Below are positions 50,329-58,609 of a stretch of 64,000 bases of DNA, in pieces. The stretch's first letter is position 1. Every line of letters starts with the position of its first letter. The stretch lies in assembly GCF_000021565.1 (NCBI RefSeq), contig NC_012440.1:376672-440671 (forward strand), written 5' to 3'. This stretch comes from Persephonella marina EX-H1 (GTDB taxonomy: Bacteria > Aquificota > Aquificia > Aquificales > Hydrogenothermaceae). A program made the translations under genes and the position numbers. The notes beneath the pieces were generated by a model, which was not told where the DNA came from, did not search any database, and saw nothing but the letters and a program-made list of their open reading frames with translations.

Positions 50329-51169
50329 TCCCTTCTGTTATAGCTTTTATACCTTCAAGTCCACCAAGTGGTATTGATATATCTCTTCCTGAAGGAATAT
50401 CATAATCTCTCGGGTTTATTCTTATTAATGTTCCAAATATCCTTTCTTTTACCCTTTCAGAGAACATTCTAACGGTAGGAACAGCCTTTCCGGCACCTAT
50501 CTCTATTATGGCTACCTCATAGCCTTTATCATCTACATCAAAAAGCCATCTATCAAGTCTGAACTCCTGTCCTGACGTTCTGTGGGGTATCCATTCCCAG
50601 TCTCCAAACATAAGAATATTAGGTCTTGCAAGTCCACCGCAGTATGGACAGGATGGGAGAGGATCCTTTGCCTCAAAACTTTCCATATCAATATCAATCT
50701 CAACACCGTCAGCAGACCAGATCTGATCACAGCAGGGCTGAACACACTGGAGGTGGTGTATTGATCCGTGAATCTCTACGATCTTTTTTTCGTCAAAACC
50801 TGCCTTCTGAAACTGACCGTCAACATTTGATGTGAAAACGAAATAGCCACCTTTTTTTGACTCACCTAATCTTCTGAGTATGTTAAATCCTTCGTGTGGC
50901 TGGGTGTTCCTGTAAAGGTGGAGTCTGTGTCCATAAAAAGCCCACGCAAGCCTTGGATTTTCTCTAAACCATCTTGGATTGGCAAGCTCTTCAAATCTAA
51001 GACCAAGTTTTTTTGCTATAGGATACGCCCTCCAGAAACCCTCTGTTCCCCGAAAGTCAGGCAGTCCGCTGTCAACACCCATTCCAGCACCGGCTGTTAT
51101 AAGGATCGCATCCGCCTTTTTTATAACTTCCTTTGCCCTATTTATTTCCTCTGATGTTTTGTCTAACAT
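50321..51169 (-). CDS. sirtuin-type NAD-dependent protein deacylase
   Basis: 282 residues. NAD-binding AGAGMGVDSGLPDFRG (26-41), FTSNVDGQF, catalytic histidine in EIHGSIHHLQC, and zinc cysteines (QPCC and CPYCGG). The region after the zinc module, GDWEWIPHRTSGQEFRLDRW, is longer than in CobB. Overlaps the convergent helicase by eight bases. Confidence 0.9.
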   Translation of the reverse strand: MLDKTSEEINRAKEVIKKADAILITAGAGMGVDSGLPDFRGTEGFWRAYPIAKKLGLRFEELANPRWFRENPRLAWAFYGHRLHLYRNTQPHEGFNILRRLGESKKGGYFVFTSNVDGQFQKAGFDEKKIVEIHGSIHHLQCVQPCCDQIWSADGVEIDIDMESFEAKDPLPSCPYCGGLARPNILMFGDWEWIPHRTSGQEFRLDRWLFDVDDKGYEVAIIEIGAGKAVPTVRMFSERVKERIFGTLIRINPRDYDIPSGRDISIPLGGLEGIKAITEGII

Positions 51170-51239
51170 CGGTTTTTACCAAACTATTCTAAATTTTTTG
51201 TAAAGTATATCCTCTTTGTTCACTTGAATTCAACAAATT

Positions 51240-51277
51240 ATGTCAAAAATCCCTTTTCAAATTTCTTGATAAATAAA
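51240..51277 (+). promoter_or_regulatory. repeated upstream element, copy 1
   Basis: TGTCAAA, exactly 14 bases, then TTTCTTGATAAATAAAA, ending about 20 bases before the first gene of the accessory cluster. Matching copies occur at 57822-57859 and, on the other strand, near 62450-62483. Likely a shared promoter or operator. Confidence 0.6.
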
Positions 51278-51299
51278 AGACTATAAAGGAGTTTGAAGG

Positions 51300-51551
51300 A
51301 TGGAAACTGAAAAGCAAGATAGAGAGCTTTTGAAGATACTTATAAACACTTTAGACCAATTAGATTTTCTTGTCAAGATAAACTCCAAATATTTATCTGA
51401 GAATAAAGATTTACAGTTAATATATCTGCAAAAATTGAAAAATATTAAAAGACTTATTGTTTCTCAGAAAACATTAATTTGTCAAAAAAACTTAGAATTA
51501 CTTCTTATAGACATAGAAAGAATTAAATCTACCCTGGAGGTTCCAAGATGA
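51300..51551 (+). CDS. hypothetical 83-residue helical protein
   Basis: First gene of the accessory cluster. Small, charged, leucine-rich helical protein (LLKILINTLDQLDFLVKI) with no signal peptide or membrane segment. Ribosome site AAAGGAG and a conserved upstream element before it. Its stop overlaps the next start by four bases. No family recognised; a cytoplasmic regulator or assembly partner is possible. Confidence 0.7.
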   Translation: METEKQDRELLKILINTLDQLDFLVKINSKYLSENKDLQLIYLQKLKNIKRLIVSQKTLICQKNLELLLIDIERIKSTLEVPR

Positions 51552-51946
51552 AAATAAAAAAACTTTTATTATTGCCAATTATTTTTATTCTTCTTGCAAA
51601 AAATGTTTTTGCCGAGCAATTATATCACCTCGCCAATCAGGATATTCATAATAACTTTATAAAAATCGCTCTTAATTTTGAGAAGGGCAATTTCGCTATC
51701 ATACCAAAACTTATTTCCCGAGAATCTATGGCATGTATTGATAGATTTAAAATTAGCATAGCTGCCTCCAGAAATGACCCTTGTAATTGTATTAGAGAAA
51801 TTAATGAAAACTTAAAAGGAGATAAACTTATTTTCAGTTTGGCGTTTTGCAATTACATCTTATACCTTAGAAAAAATAAGGATATAGACCTTCTCAATAT
51901 AAATACCTTCTTATTTACAAAATATAAAACGGAGGAACTAAAATGA
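51548..51946 (+). CDS. hypothetical exported protein with cysteines
   Basis: 132 residues with a strong signal peptide (MKIKKLLLLPIIFILLAKN, cleavage near VFA). The mature part has four cysteines, including CNC within DPCNCIREI, able to form disulfides. Overlaps both neighbours by four bases. Presumed periplasmic. No recognised family. Confidence 0.75.
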   Translation: MKIKKLLLLPIIFILLAKNVFAEQLYHLANQDIHNNFIKIALNFEKGNFAIIPKLISRESMACIDRFKISIAASRNDPCNCIREINENLKGDKLIFSLAFCNYILYLRKNKDIDLLNINTFLFTKYKTEELK

Positions 51947-52782
51947 GAACAATAAAAAATGTATCTAGCGTAGTTTTTTTACTCTTAGCTATTGTTTTTC
52001 AGATTTTATGTATATCCGCTTACGCGAATGATGCATATTCCAGTGAAGAGGTTTTAATAAGAAAAAAATTACGTGAGAATGGGAAAAAACTACAGGAGAA
52101 TAGCAAAGAAATTAAGTCTTTGTTGAATGAATTGCAGGAAAATCTGAAGAAAATTGAAAAGGAGTGCGGTACACCCGTCAAGAATAAAGCAAAAGAGGAA
52201 TATTGCCGTAAATCAAAAGTATACGAAACTTGGAACTATTACATTAAGCTTTTTGATGCTTTAAAAAAACAAGAAAAAACACTGATGCAAAGATATAACT
52301 TACTAAAAGATTATAGAAGCTCTGGAGTTACAGATCATCAACAAGAGTTTAAAGCTTTTCTCAGAGAATCTAAAGATACAGGAAGGAAAATTGTTGCTGT
52401 ATATACATCAATGAAGGATTTTCTTCCAGAAAGAGAAGCAAAATTATTGGAGAAAAAAATCAGAAACTTAAAGAAATACTTAAAGAGGCAAAAAAAGATA
52501 GAAGAATTTAGTAATCAGTTAGGTGATTCTGTGGATATTGAAATAATACGTTCACATACAAGGGATGCTATATATGAAATAAACCAACAACGAGAGGCAA
52601 TCAGAATAGTACTTTTAGGTTTTTACAATACATACTCTGGTTTGAAAAATAACTTAAGTAATATTTCTCTTGAGGAAATATTTGAAGTTGCAAAACCACT
52701 GTTAAAAAAGCAAAAAGAAGAAATAGAAATTGGAGGAGAAGAAAATGAAGAGATCACAGAGTATTTCTTTGAAGACCTTTAA
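51943..52782 (+). CDS. exported coiled-coil protein
   Basis: 279 residues, signal peptide (about 1-28), then a long run of charged heptads (LRENGKKLQENSKEIKSLLN and onwards to about 230) predicted as coiled coil, and a very acidic end (GGEENEEITEYFFEDL). Periplasmic, possibly spanning or scaffolding between membranes. Overlaps the ExbB-like gene start by 38 bases. Confidence 0.75.
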   Translation: MRTIKNVSSVVFLLLAIVFQILCISAYANDAYSSEEVLIRKKLRENGKKLQENSKEIKSLLNELQENLKKIEKECGTPVKNKAKEEYCRKSKVYETWNYYIKLFDALKKQEKTLMQRYNLLKDYRSSGVTDHQQEFKAFLRESKDTGRKIVAVYTSMKDFLPEREAKLLEKKIRNLKKYLKRQKKIEEFSNQLGDSVDIEIIRSHTRDAIYEINQQREAIRIVLLGFYNTYSGLKNNLSNISLEEIFEVAKPLLKKQKEEIEIGGEENEEITEYFFEDL

Positions 52783-53203
52783 GTATTCGTACTTATTCTC
52801 TTTGTTAATACTGATTGTTGGGTTTATGATGTTTAGAGAAAATATAATACTAACAACAAAGTGGTTATTAAATAAAGGTGGGATTATAACTATATTCATT
52901 ATTATAATTTCCGTATTATCCTTAGGTTCTTTAATATGGGACATAATAGACAAGGGAAAACCAAGTGAAAAAGTTCTATTTGTCCTCTCTTTTTTAGAAG
53001 TTCACGCAACTACATTGGGTTTGCTTGGTAGCATTATAGCTTTAGCCTTTAAGAGCCCCAGCATATTCGAAAATGACCGTATAAATAATGCTGCTCTAAT
53101 GAACGTTCTGTCAGAAGCATGGCTTTCAACTATCGCGGGATTAGTAGTTACACTGATCGTAAGCCTGATTCTAAGCTATGAAAAATCTAAAGGAGGTGAT
53201 TAG
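52745..53203 (+). CDS. ExbB/TolQ/MotA-like membrane protein
   Basis: About 152 residues, four hydrophobic segments (near 11-28, 40-60, 85-108 and 120-145). The last two carry the stator pattern: HATTLGLLGSIIALAF and ALMNVLSEAWLSTIAGLVVT, comparable to the housekeeping ExbB at 3709 (GLFGTVLGIIKAF and EALVATAMGLFVAI). With the next gene it should form a proton- or sodium-driven channel. ATG at 52745 preferred because GGAGGAGAAG precedes it. Directly followed, after a stop, by the ExbD-like gene. Confidence 0.75.
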   Translation: MKRSQSISLKTFKYSYLFSLLILIVGFMMFRENIILTTKWLLNKGGIITIFIIIISVLSLGSLIWDIIDKGKPSEKVLFVLSFLEVHATTLGLLGSIIALAFKSPSIFENDRINNAALMNVLSEAWLSTIAGLVVTLIVSLILSYEKSKGGD

Positions 53204-53602
53204 ATGAAATTCCGTCAGGGTGGGGGAAAGGTATCTGTAGCTTTTATAGATGTTTTCTTTAACCTGATGTTTTTGTTCTTGATACTTGCAATTATCCATA
53301 ATTCATCAAACGAAGCAACAGAACTTGATGCAAAAGATAGAGAAAAAAACACAGGAAATATGCAAATACTTGATGATTCTTATTATATAGGATTGAAAAA
53401 TAATAAATGGGTTGTATCTAAAGATAACCGCGAAGTTTTGATTTCTGACTTTGAAGAAATAATCAAATGGATAAAACAAAATAAGCCAACTTCAGTTGTC
53501 ATATTAGCAGACTCTAAGAAAAGAATTAGAATGAACCAGGTTTTTAAGATTATAGAAGCAATACAGAATTCTGGAGGAAACATTTACTATGCATTCCAAT
53601 AG
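53204..53602 (+). CDS. ExbD/TolR-like membrane protein
   Basis: 132 residues. One transmembrane helix with an aspartate at its N-terminal side (D16 in VSVAFIDVFFNLMFLFLIL), the place of the channel aspartate in ExbD. The C-terminal half keeps the ExbD/TolR fold rhythm (ISDFEEIIKWIKQN, SVVILADSKKRIRMNQVFK). The start abuts the ExbB-like stop. Partner of that gene. No OmpA-type peptidoglycan domain, unlike MotB or ZorB. Confidence 0.75.
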   Translation: MKFRQGGGKVSVAFIDVFFNLMFLFLILAIIHNSSNEATELDAKDREKNTGNMQILDDSYYIGLKNNKWVVSKDNREVLISDFEEIIKWIKQNKPTSVVILADSKKRIRMNQVFKIIEAIQNSGGNIYYAFQ

Positions 53603-54257
53603 AAAAAAAATAATATTTTTTAGCATGGTTGTAATGATATTATTAATGTTTAAACATATTAATCAGAAACATCCTATTTCTCTGAACAAAAGCGATATTC
53701 AAAAAAAACAACATCCTTCATATAGAAATCTAATTAAAGTAGACTCTCACCAAATACATAGCTATAAAAAAACCAAAGAAGCAAGGAATAACTACAAACA
53801 TAATACGCTACCCGTAAAAATAAAGCTCCACTTGTCAAAAGATGTAATTTTTCTTTTATTAAACAAAAATTCTAAGGTTTTCGTCTTTACTGGTAGAGGT
53901 AAAAATTCTTCCATTTTAGGCTACCTCGACTCAGATCTAAGAATTAAAGAACTGAGTAACATACCTGATACTATAATTGGCTATCAAATAAAGCTATTAT
54001 CTGCTGAAAGAAGGTTGATTTATGAGAAAAACTATATATGTAACAAGTTAAATTGTAAGTTGTTTTTACAACTTGATCCAAGATTAAAAATAATTATACA
54101 AAACTTAGTAAAAAAAGAAATCAAAAATAGGAATATATCTAAAATAGTATCTGTAAATGTTTCCCTCTTTGCACAAAAAGGGTATCTTTATCTAACAATT
54201 GATAGCATTCAATTAGAAGGAAAGAAAATACCCATAAAGAAAGTCTATCCAATATAG
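53589..54257 (+). CDS. single-pass membrane protein in the TonB/TolA position
   Basis: 222 residues: N-terminal anchor (about 7-22), a polar, basic linker (to about 75), and a C-terminal domain (about 80-222) with alternating strands (DVIFLLLNKNSKVFVFTGRG). Its place after an ExbB/ExbD pair is that of TonB or TolA, but no TonB motif is seen. Overlaps the ExbD-like end by 14 bases. Periplasmic domain function unknown. Confidence 0.7.
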   Translation: MHSNRKKIIFFSMVVMILLMFKHINQKHPISLNKSDIQKKQHPSYRNLIKVDSHQIHSYKKTKEARNNYKHNTLPVKIKLHLSKDVIFLLLNKNSKVFVFTGRGKNSSILGYLDSDLRIKELSNIPDTIIGYQIKLLSAERRLIYEKNYICNKLNCKLFLQLDPRLKIIIQNLVKKEIKNRNISKIVSVNVSLFAQKGYLYLTIDSIQLEGKKIPIKKVYPI

Positions 54258-54266
54258 GAGGGAGCA

Positions 54267-54794
54267 ATGATATTGAGGATTTTTCTTATGGTACTATTAA
54301 ACCTATCAATGGTACCAAATCTTTTCGCAGAAACTATTGATAAGAATGAGTGTATATTCAAATACTCAAGGACTTATTCCTTAGAAGAACTTTTTAAAGA
54401 AATGTATAAACTTTCAAAAAAATTTGATTTAGACCCGGATTTGATTTATTCCATCATTTATGTAGAAAGTAAATGGGACCCATGTGCAGTTTCCCATAAA
54501 GGTGCTATTGGACTTATGCAAATAATGCCTACAACGGCTTTGATATTCGATAAAAACCTTAAAACTGAGGAATTATTTGACCCAATAATAAATATGGAAA
54601 TAGGAATTCTTTATTTTAAAGCACTTTTATCATATTACGAACAGTTTCATCCAAAAGCAATTGCTATTAAAAAGGCCTTAATTGCCTATAATGCAGGTCC
54701 TTACGCAAAGAGTATTCCTTCAGAGAGTAAAAATTACGTCAAAAAAGTCTTTAAAATTTTCTATAAATTAAAAAGTAAGGAGGCAAAAAGATGA
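54267..54794 (+). CDS. lytic transglycosylase (SLT domain)
   Basis: 175 residues with a signal peptide (about 1-18). Catalytic glutamate E67 in IIYVESKWDP, then SHKGAIGLMQIMPTTA and ALIAYNAGP, the three SLT motifs. Cleaves peptidoglycan glycan strands. Compact enzymes of this kind commonly open the wall for transenvelope machines. It lies immediately downstream of the ExbB/ExbD-like set. Confidence 0.9.
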   Translation: MILRIFLMVLLNLSMVPNLFAETIDKNECIFKYSRTYSLEELFKEMYKLSKKFDLDPDLIYSIIYVESKWDPCAVSHKGAIGLMQIMPTTALIFDKNLKTEELFDPIINMEIGILYFKALLSYYEQFHPKAIAIKKALIAYNAGPYAKSIPSESKNYVKKVFKIFYKLKSKEAKR

Positions 54795-55204
54795 AAAAGT
54801 CAGGATTTATCATAATGACATTTATAGCCTTGTTTTTATTCTCCTGCACCCCAAAAGGAGTAAATACTACATTACAGAAAACCAACTATAAAAAAACACC
54901 CTTATTAAGAATTTCCAGTAAAAAAGCCCAAATATTAGAGGCAATTGAATTAAATCTCAAACAGGGCAAGTTTGATGAAGCAGTTAAACAATGTGAGGAC
55001 ATTGTTTATGGCGATTATGAAAACATGGGAGTGAAGTGTATAGCCTCAACCTATTACTCCTTAGCTTATTTACTACAGGGAGATATAGAAACCTTTCTTT
55101 CTGTTGGAAATTATATGGAAGAGTTTTGTAGTGGCTTCAAAACCATACCAAAACAAACAGAGGTACTCATCAACTTATATAACAATTGGAATAGAAAATC
55201 TTAA
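54791..55204 (+). CDS. lipoprotein with TPR-like helices
   Basis: 137 residues. Lipobox LFLFSC (cysteine near 19). The rest is helical, with TPR-like rhythm (AIELNLKQGKFDEAVKQCED, then ASTYYSLAYLLQGDIETFL). Start overlaps the transglycosylase stop by four bases. Likely an outer-membrane component or pilotin of the apparatus; that role is inferred. Confidence 0.75.
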   Translation: MKKSGFIIMTFIALFLFSCTPKGVNTTLQKTNYKKTPLLRISSKKAQILEAIELNLKQGKFDEAVKQCEDIVYGDYENMGVKCIASTYYSLAYLLQGDIETFLSVGNYMEEFCSGFKTIPKQTEVLINLYNNWNRKS

Positions 55205-55215
55205 GGAGGATAGCT

Positions 55216-55584
55216 ATGCAGATATTAACAGGAATTTTAATACTTGTCATTCTGCTTATAGCTGGTTCGTTCTTTTTGCAGGGAAAAAAAGAAAATTTAC
55301 TCAATCTACCGACTCAAACAGACGTAAAAACAAGCAAACAACACACAAAAGATGTTAAAACCCAACAAAATAGTTATTCTCAGAAAGAAGAGTTAAAAGA
55401 TGAGTTGGAAGATAACCAGGAATACACTTCTAAAGATAACTCTGAAAAACACGAAACTATTGATGAAAAGATTGAACATTACTCTTCTTTTTATGATAAT
55501 GAAATTTACAAAGATAAAGTTGAAGAGTTAGATAAAAATTTAGAGGACTTGGCTGATAAAACTGCTGAAAGAATATTTAATTGA
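55216..55584 (+). CDS. membrane-anchored acidic protein
   Basis: 122 residues: an N-terminal hydrophobic helix (3-22) then a hydrophilic, glutamate- and lysine-rich segment likely to be disordered or coiled coil, ending KVEELDKNLEDLADKTAERI. Ribosome site AAGGAGG. No family recognised. Last of the tightly packed short genes before the 732-residue gene. Confidence 0.65.
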   Translation: MQILTGILILVILLIAGSFFLQGKKENLLNLPTQTDVKTSKQHTKDVKTQQNSYSQKEELKDELEDNQEYTSKDNSEKHETIDEKIEHYSSFYDNEIYKDKVEELDKNLEDLADKTAERIFN

Positions 55585-55620
55585 TATATTGATATACTAT
55601 GGTCAGGGAGGTTTATAAAT

Positions 55621-57819
55621 ATGGGGAACATATATACAACACATACAGATGAACTTAACAAAATAAATCCTTCCTTGAATGCGAAACCCCTAAATGAATT
55701 TAATATAGATGAACTTACTAGTGAGGATATTGTAATATTCTTTGATAGTATTTACAGTGACTTTATTTCAAACAGGATTATTAACAAGGAAGTTCAAAAA
55801 ATAGAAGAGCCCGAAGATATAGTAACCGTAGAACTACCATTTATGATTAACTTTGGAGATGAAAATAATCCGATGTTTTTCTTCAGCACAGAAAATTTAG
55901 AGGATTTAAAGGAAGAAAGACTTTTTTTACTAAATGATGTTTTTCATATAATTTTAGACTTTGTATTATACGATTTATTAGAAGAAATAGAAAGAATAAA
56001 AATGTCCCAGGAACTCAGTGAACTTGCTGAAGCCGAGCTTACATTAAGGTCTGCAATTCAAAAAAAAGACATTATCCGTATTATAGATAGACATCATTTC
56101 GGAACAATATTTTTAGCAACTTTCAATATAGATATGGGTAATAAAATTTACATGTTCCTTTTCAGGGGAAAAATTTCATGGAACAGAAAGGACAACAATG
56201 GTTTCAAACCCTTCATAATACGATACGAGGAAACAATAATTGAAAAAATAAAAGAAGCTATAAATACAGGAAAATTAAACTTAAAAGAGCAAAATATTAA
56301 TGATGCAAAACCTGATGGAACAACCATTGATTTCAATGTGGAAGATACAAAGCTAAGTATTTATGAAGTGAAAGACCTTTCCAAAAAAACTGCAATTATA
56401 CTGCTTGATATTAACAATAATGTAAAGAAAATTATTTTTCCTAAAGAACTGAAAATTAATAACGAGGTTTTATATGGTTTTGAGTTAGATGTTGAGGATT
56501 TTAATAACGAAAATAAATTTTTCGTTGAATTGAATAAAAAAGACAAAAACATCTTATTAGATATATATAAAAACCTAAAAAACAAGTACATTGAAATAAA
56601 AAATGATGACGGAAATACAATTAAAGAAATAAACTTAGGTAGTATGTTTTTAGAAAACTTACAGAAATCTTTGCTTTATGAGTTTAATAAAGAGCATAGG
56701 CTTTTTAATAAGCTAATCAAGCTGAATGGAAAAATAAATTACTCCTTTTATGAAAAAATTATGGAAATTATAAAAAACTCTTTAACAAAAAATTATATTA
56801 ATCAAAATCCTGAGCTTTTAAGCAAATTGTTTGATATTTTATTACAAAGAGGAAATAAACTTCCACATATCGAAATTATATTTACAACACGAGATATTCT
56901 GAAGAAGTACAATAGAAATGAAGAGAATATACCAGGCTTTTTGAAAAGATTAGGTAATTACTATGTAATAAAAATAATACAGAAGTTATTTGAAGAAAAA
57001 AAGAAAACAAATAAAGGAACGAATAAAAAAAGTCAACCATATGACGCAAATCGTCATTATAATATTTCTGAAAATACTGATGAAGAATATGAAGATATTG
57101 ACGAAGACAAGAAATATCTCTCGCGAGAGGCCATTAACACATTAATAAAGCAGCCAACTCTTATTGATAATAAGAGAGGGCGTAAAGAAAACAAATTAAA
57201 CAAACTTTTATTGCTTACATTTTATCTCGCCGATGGATTAATATATTATCGTAATAAACATGCACCCAAATGTAAACTTAGTGCAGTTTACGGATATATA
57301 ATGGAACATAACTCCGAAGGAAAAAAATATAGATATAATTCGGCAAAAGAGATTAAGGGAACTTATAACTGGGACGCAGGTATTTTCTCCATCATTGAGT
57401 TTGTGGGTAAAAATGACAATGAATACTGTGTATATAGGGAACTCATTGATTTTCTAAACAAATCTTATTCGAATGAAGAAAAAGAAATTTCGGGTATTAT
57501 TTTCAAAGCAGCTGAAACTTTAGATAAGTTAACAAAAGAAGTGGTTGCTGAACTGGTTAGTAAAAAGAAAAGAGAGGATTGTACAGATGAATTAAAAAAC
57601 AGAATCCTAAAAGAACTCTATCCACAAATCTTAATCTTCCTCAATGATAATCTAAATCTCTATATACTAAGTAAAGAATGCCATAATCATGAAATAAAAG
57701 AATACTTTGAAAATCCATTTGTACCAGCAACAAAAATAAATGGACTATATAACCGATATAAACAAGGAATAAAAAGATTGTTTGAAGAAGCTCGAAATGT
57801 AGCCATATCAAACAAGTAA
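55621..57819 (+). CDS. large cytoplasmic protein of unknown family
   Basis: 732 residues, no signal or membrane helix. Very rich in Lys, Glu, Asn and Ile. Visible parts: an acidic N-terminal region, a middle domain (about 250-350), a low-complexity linker near 460-500 (TNKGTNKKSQ and EEYEDIDEDKK), and a C-terminal region starting YLSREAINTLIKQPTL. I see no nuclease, ATPase or protease motif. It may be the cytoplasmic scaffold or sensor of the cluster. Ribosome site GGGAGG; 36 bases after the preceding gene. Confidence 0.7.
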   Translation: MGNIYTTHTDELNKINPSLNAKPLNEFNIDELTSEDIVIFFDSIYSDFISNRIINKEVQKIEEPEDIVTVELPFMINFGDENNPMFFFSTENLEDLKEERLFLLNDVFHIILDFVLYDLLEEIERIKMSQELSELAEAELTLRSAIQKKDIIRIIDRHHFGTIFLATFNIDMGNKIYMFLFRGKISWNRKDNNGFKPFIIRYEETIIEKIKEAINTGKLNLKEQNINDAKPDGTTIDFNVEDTKLSIYEVKDLSKKTAIILLDINNNVKKIIFPKELKINNEVLYGFELDVEDFNNENKFFVELNKKDKNILLDIYKNLKNKYIEIKNDDGNTIKEINLGSMFLENLQKSLLYEFNKEHRLFNKLIKLNGKINYSFYEKIMEIIKNSLTKNYINQNPELLSKLFDILLQRGNKLPHIEIIFTTRDILKKYNRNEENIPGFLKRLGNYYVIKIIQKLFEEKKKTNKGTNKKSQPYDANRHYNISENTDEEYEDIDEDKKYLSREAINTLIKQPTLIDNKRGRKENKLNKLLLLTFYLADGLIYYRNKHAPKCKLSAVYGYIMEHNSEGKKYRYNSAKEIKGTYNWDAGIFSIIEFVGKNDNEYCVYRELIDFLNKSYSNEEKEISGIIFKAAETLDKLTKEVVAELVSKKKREDCTDELKNRILKELYPQILIFLNDNLNLYILSKECHNHEIKEYFENPFVPATKINGLYNRYKQGIKRLFEEARNVAISNK

Positions 57820-57821
57820 TT

Positions 57822-57859
57822 TGTCAAATTTTACCTCCAGAATTTCTTAATAAGTAAAA
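57822..57859 (+). promoter_or_regulatory. repeated upstream element, copy 2
   Basis: TGTCAAA, 14 bases, TTTCTTAATAAGTAAAA, 20 bases before the ATG of the 143-residue gene. Same spacing and core as at 51240-51277. Confidence 0.6.
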
Positions 57860-57878
57860 CAATCTGGAGGTAATTAAG

Positions 57879-58310
57879 ATGAATACTAATCCCGAATTTG
57901 AAAGAAATATGAATAATTTATTCAATGAAATTGAAAAAGATTTTAAACTCAGGGAAATTGCAAAAAAAATAGCTCATATTAAACCGCAAAAAGAGTTTGA
58001 TGAAATTTCCAATGGTCATGTCTATATGATTTCCCAAGAGGAATTTGAAAAACTTGATAATCTCATTTATGAAATAATGGCAATGAGTACTTCTTTACCT
58101 GACCATTTAAACAATATCATTAAACTCTGGGAACTTAACAATGTAGATGTAAAAGCCTTGATTTATCTATCTTTTTTTAGTGGGAAATATATGGGAATAA
58201 CTATAGGAAAGGATATAGGGAAATTAGAATCTATGAATCTATTAAAGACGGAATTTCCTAATTTCTTAAAAGAAGTTTTATATAAAAACTCAAAGGATTA
58301 TAGGAAGTAA
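57879..58310 (+). CDS. hypothetical 143-residue protein
   Basis: Soluble, helical, acidic-basic mixed protein without signal peptide. Segment ELNNVDVKALIYLSFFSGKYMGITIG is moderately hydrophobic. Strong ribosome site (CTGGAGG) and a copy of the cluster's upstream element. No family recognised. Same AT-rich codon use as the genes before it. Confidence 0.7.
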   Translation: MNTNPEFERNMNNLFNEIEKDFKLREIAKKIAHIKPQKEFDEISNGHVYMISQEEFEKLDNLIYEIMAMSTSLPDHLNNIIKLWELNNVDVKALIYLSFFSGKYMGITIGKDIGKLESMNLLKTEFPNFLKEVLYKNSKDYRK

Positions 58311-58609
58311 TAAACTTTTGCTTGATACAGGTAAAAGCTTTAAAAGGGAATAATATCCTAATAAGGTTTAGTTGGACTACAGAAGCAATATAAACGGCGG
58401 TAGGGTAGAGGTTTCATGATATGTTAACTGTTAGTAAAGCACTGAATTTGAGATTTATAGAATAAATAATTAGGTAAAATTGAGGTTTTAGGCATAGCTC
58501 CGATAATTATTTAATTATAAGGAGATATTATTCAAGTTATAAATTGAATAAGTTAAAGTTTTCCAGATGGTTGTAAAAGGTTTAAGATTTTAGGACGAGG
58601 TGATTTAAA
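58311..58609. other. 299-base non-coding gap with inverted repeat
   Basis: No supported gene. A 9-base exact inverted repeat (AAATAATTA at 58464-58472 and TAATTATTT at 58504-58512) with a GG/CC continuation surrounds a 31-base interior. It lies about 100 bases before the CHAT gene and could be a leader structure or regulator site. No tRNA or known riboswitch recognised. Confidence 0.35.

Noticed and set aside
52745-53602. Zorya (ZorA/ZorB) identity of the motor pair
   Set aside because: The ExbB-like protein lacks the long ZorA cytoplasmic tail, the ExbD-like one lacks an OmpA domain, and no ZorC, ZorD or ZorE helicase or nuclease follows.
54267-54794. Lytic transglycosylase as a sign of a type IV secretion system or prophage
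   Set aside because: No VirB/Tra ATPases, coupling protein, relaxase, integrase, capsid or terminase genes are seen nearby.
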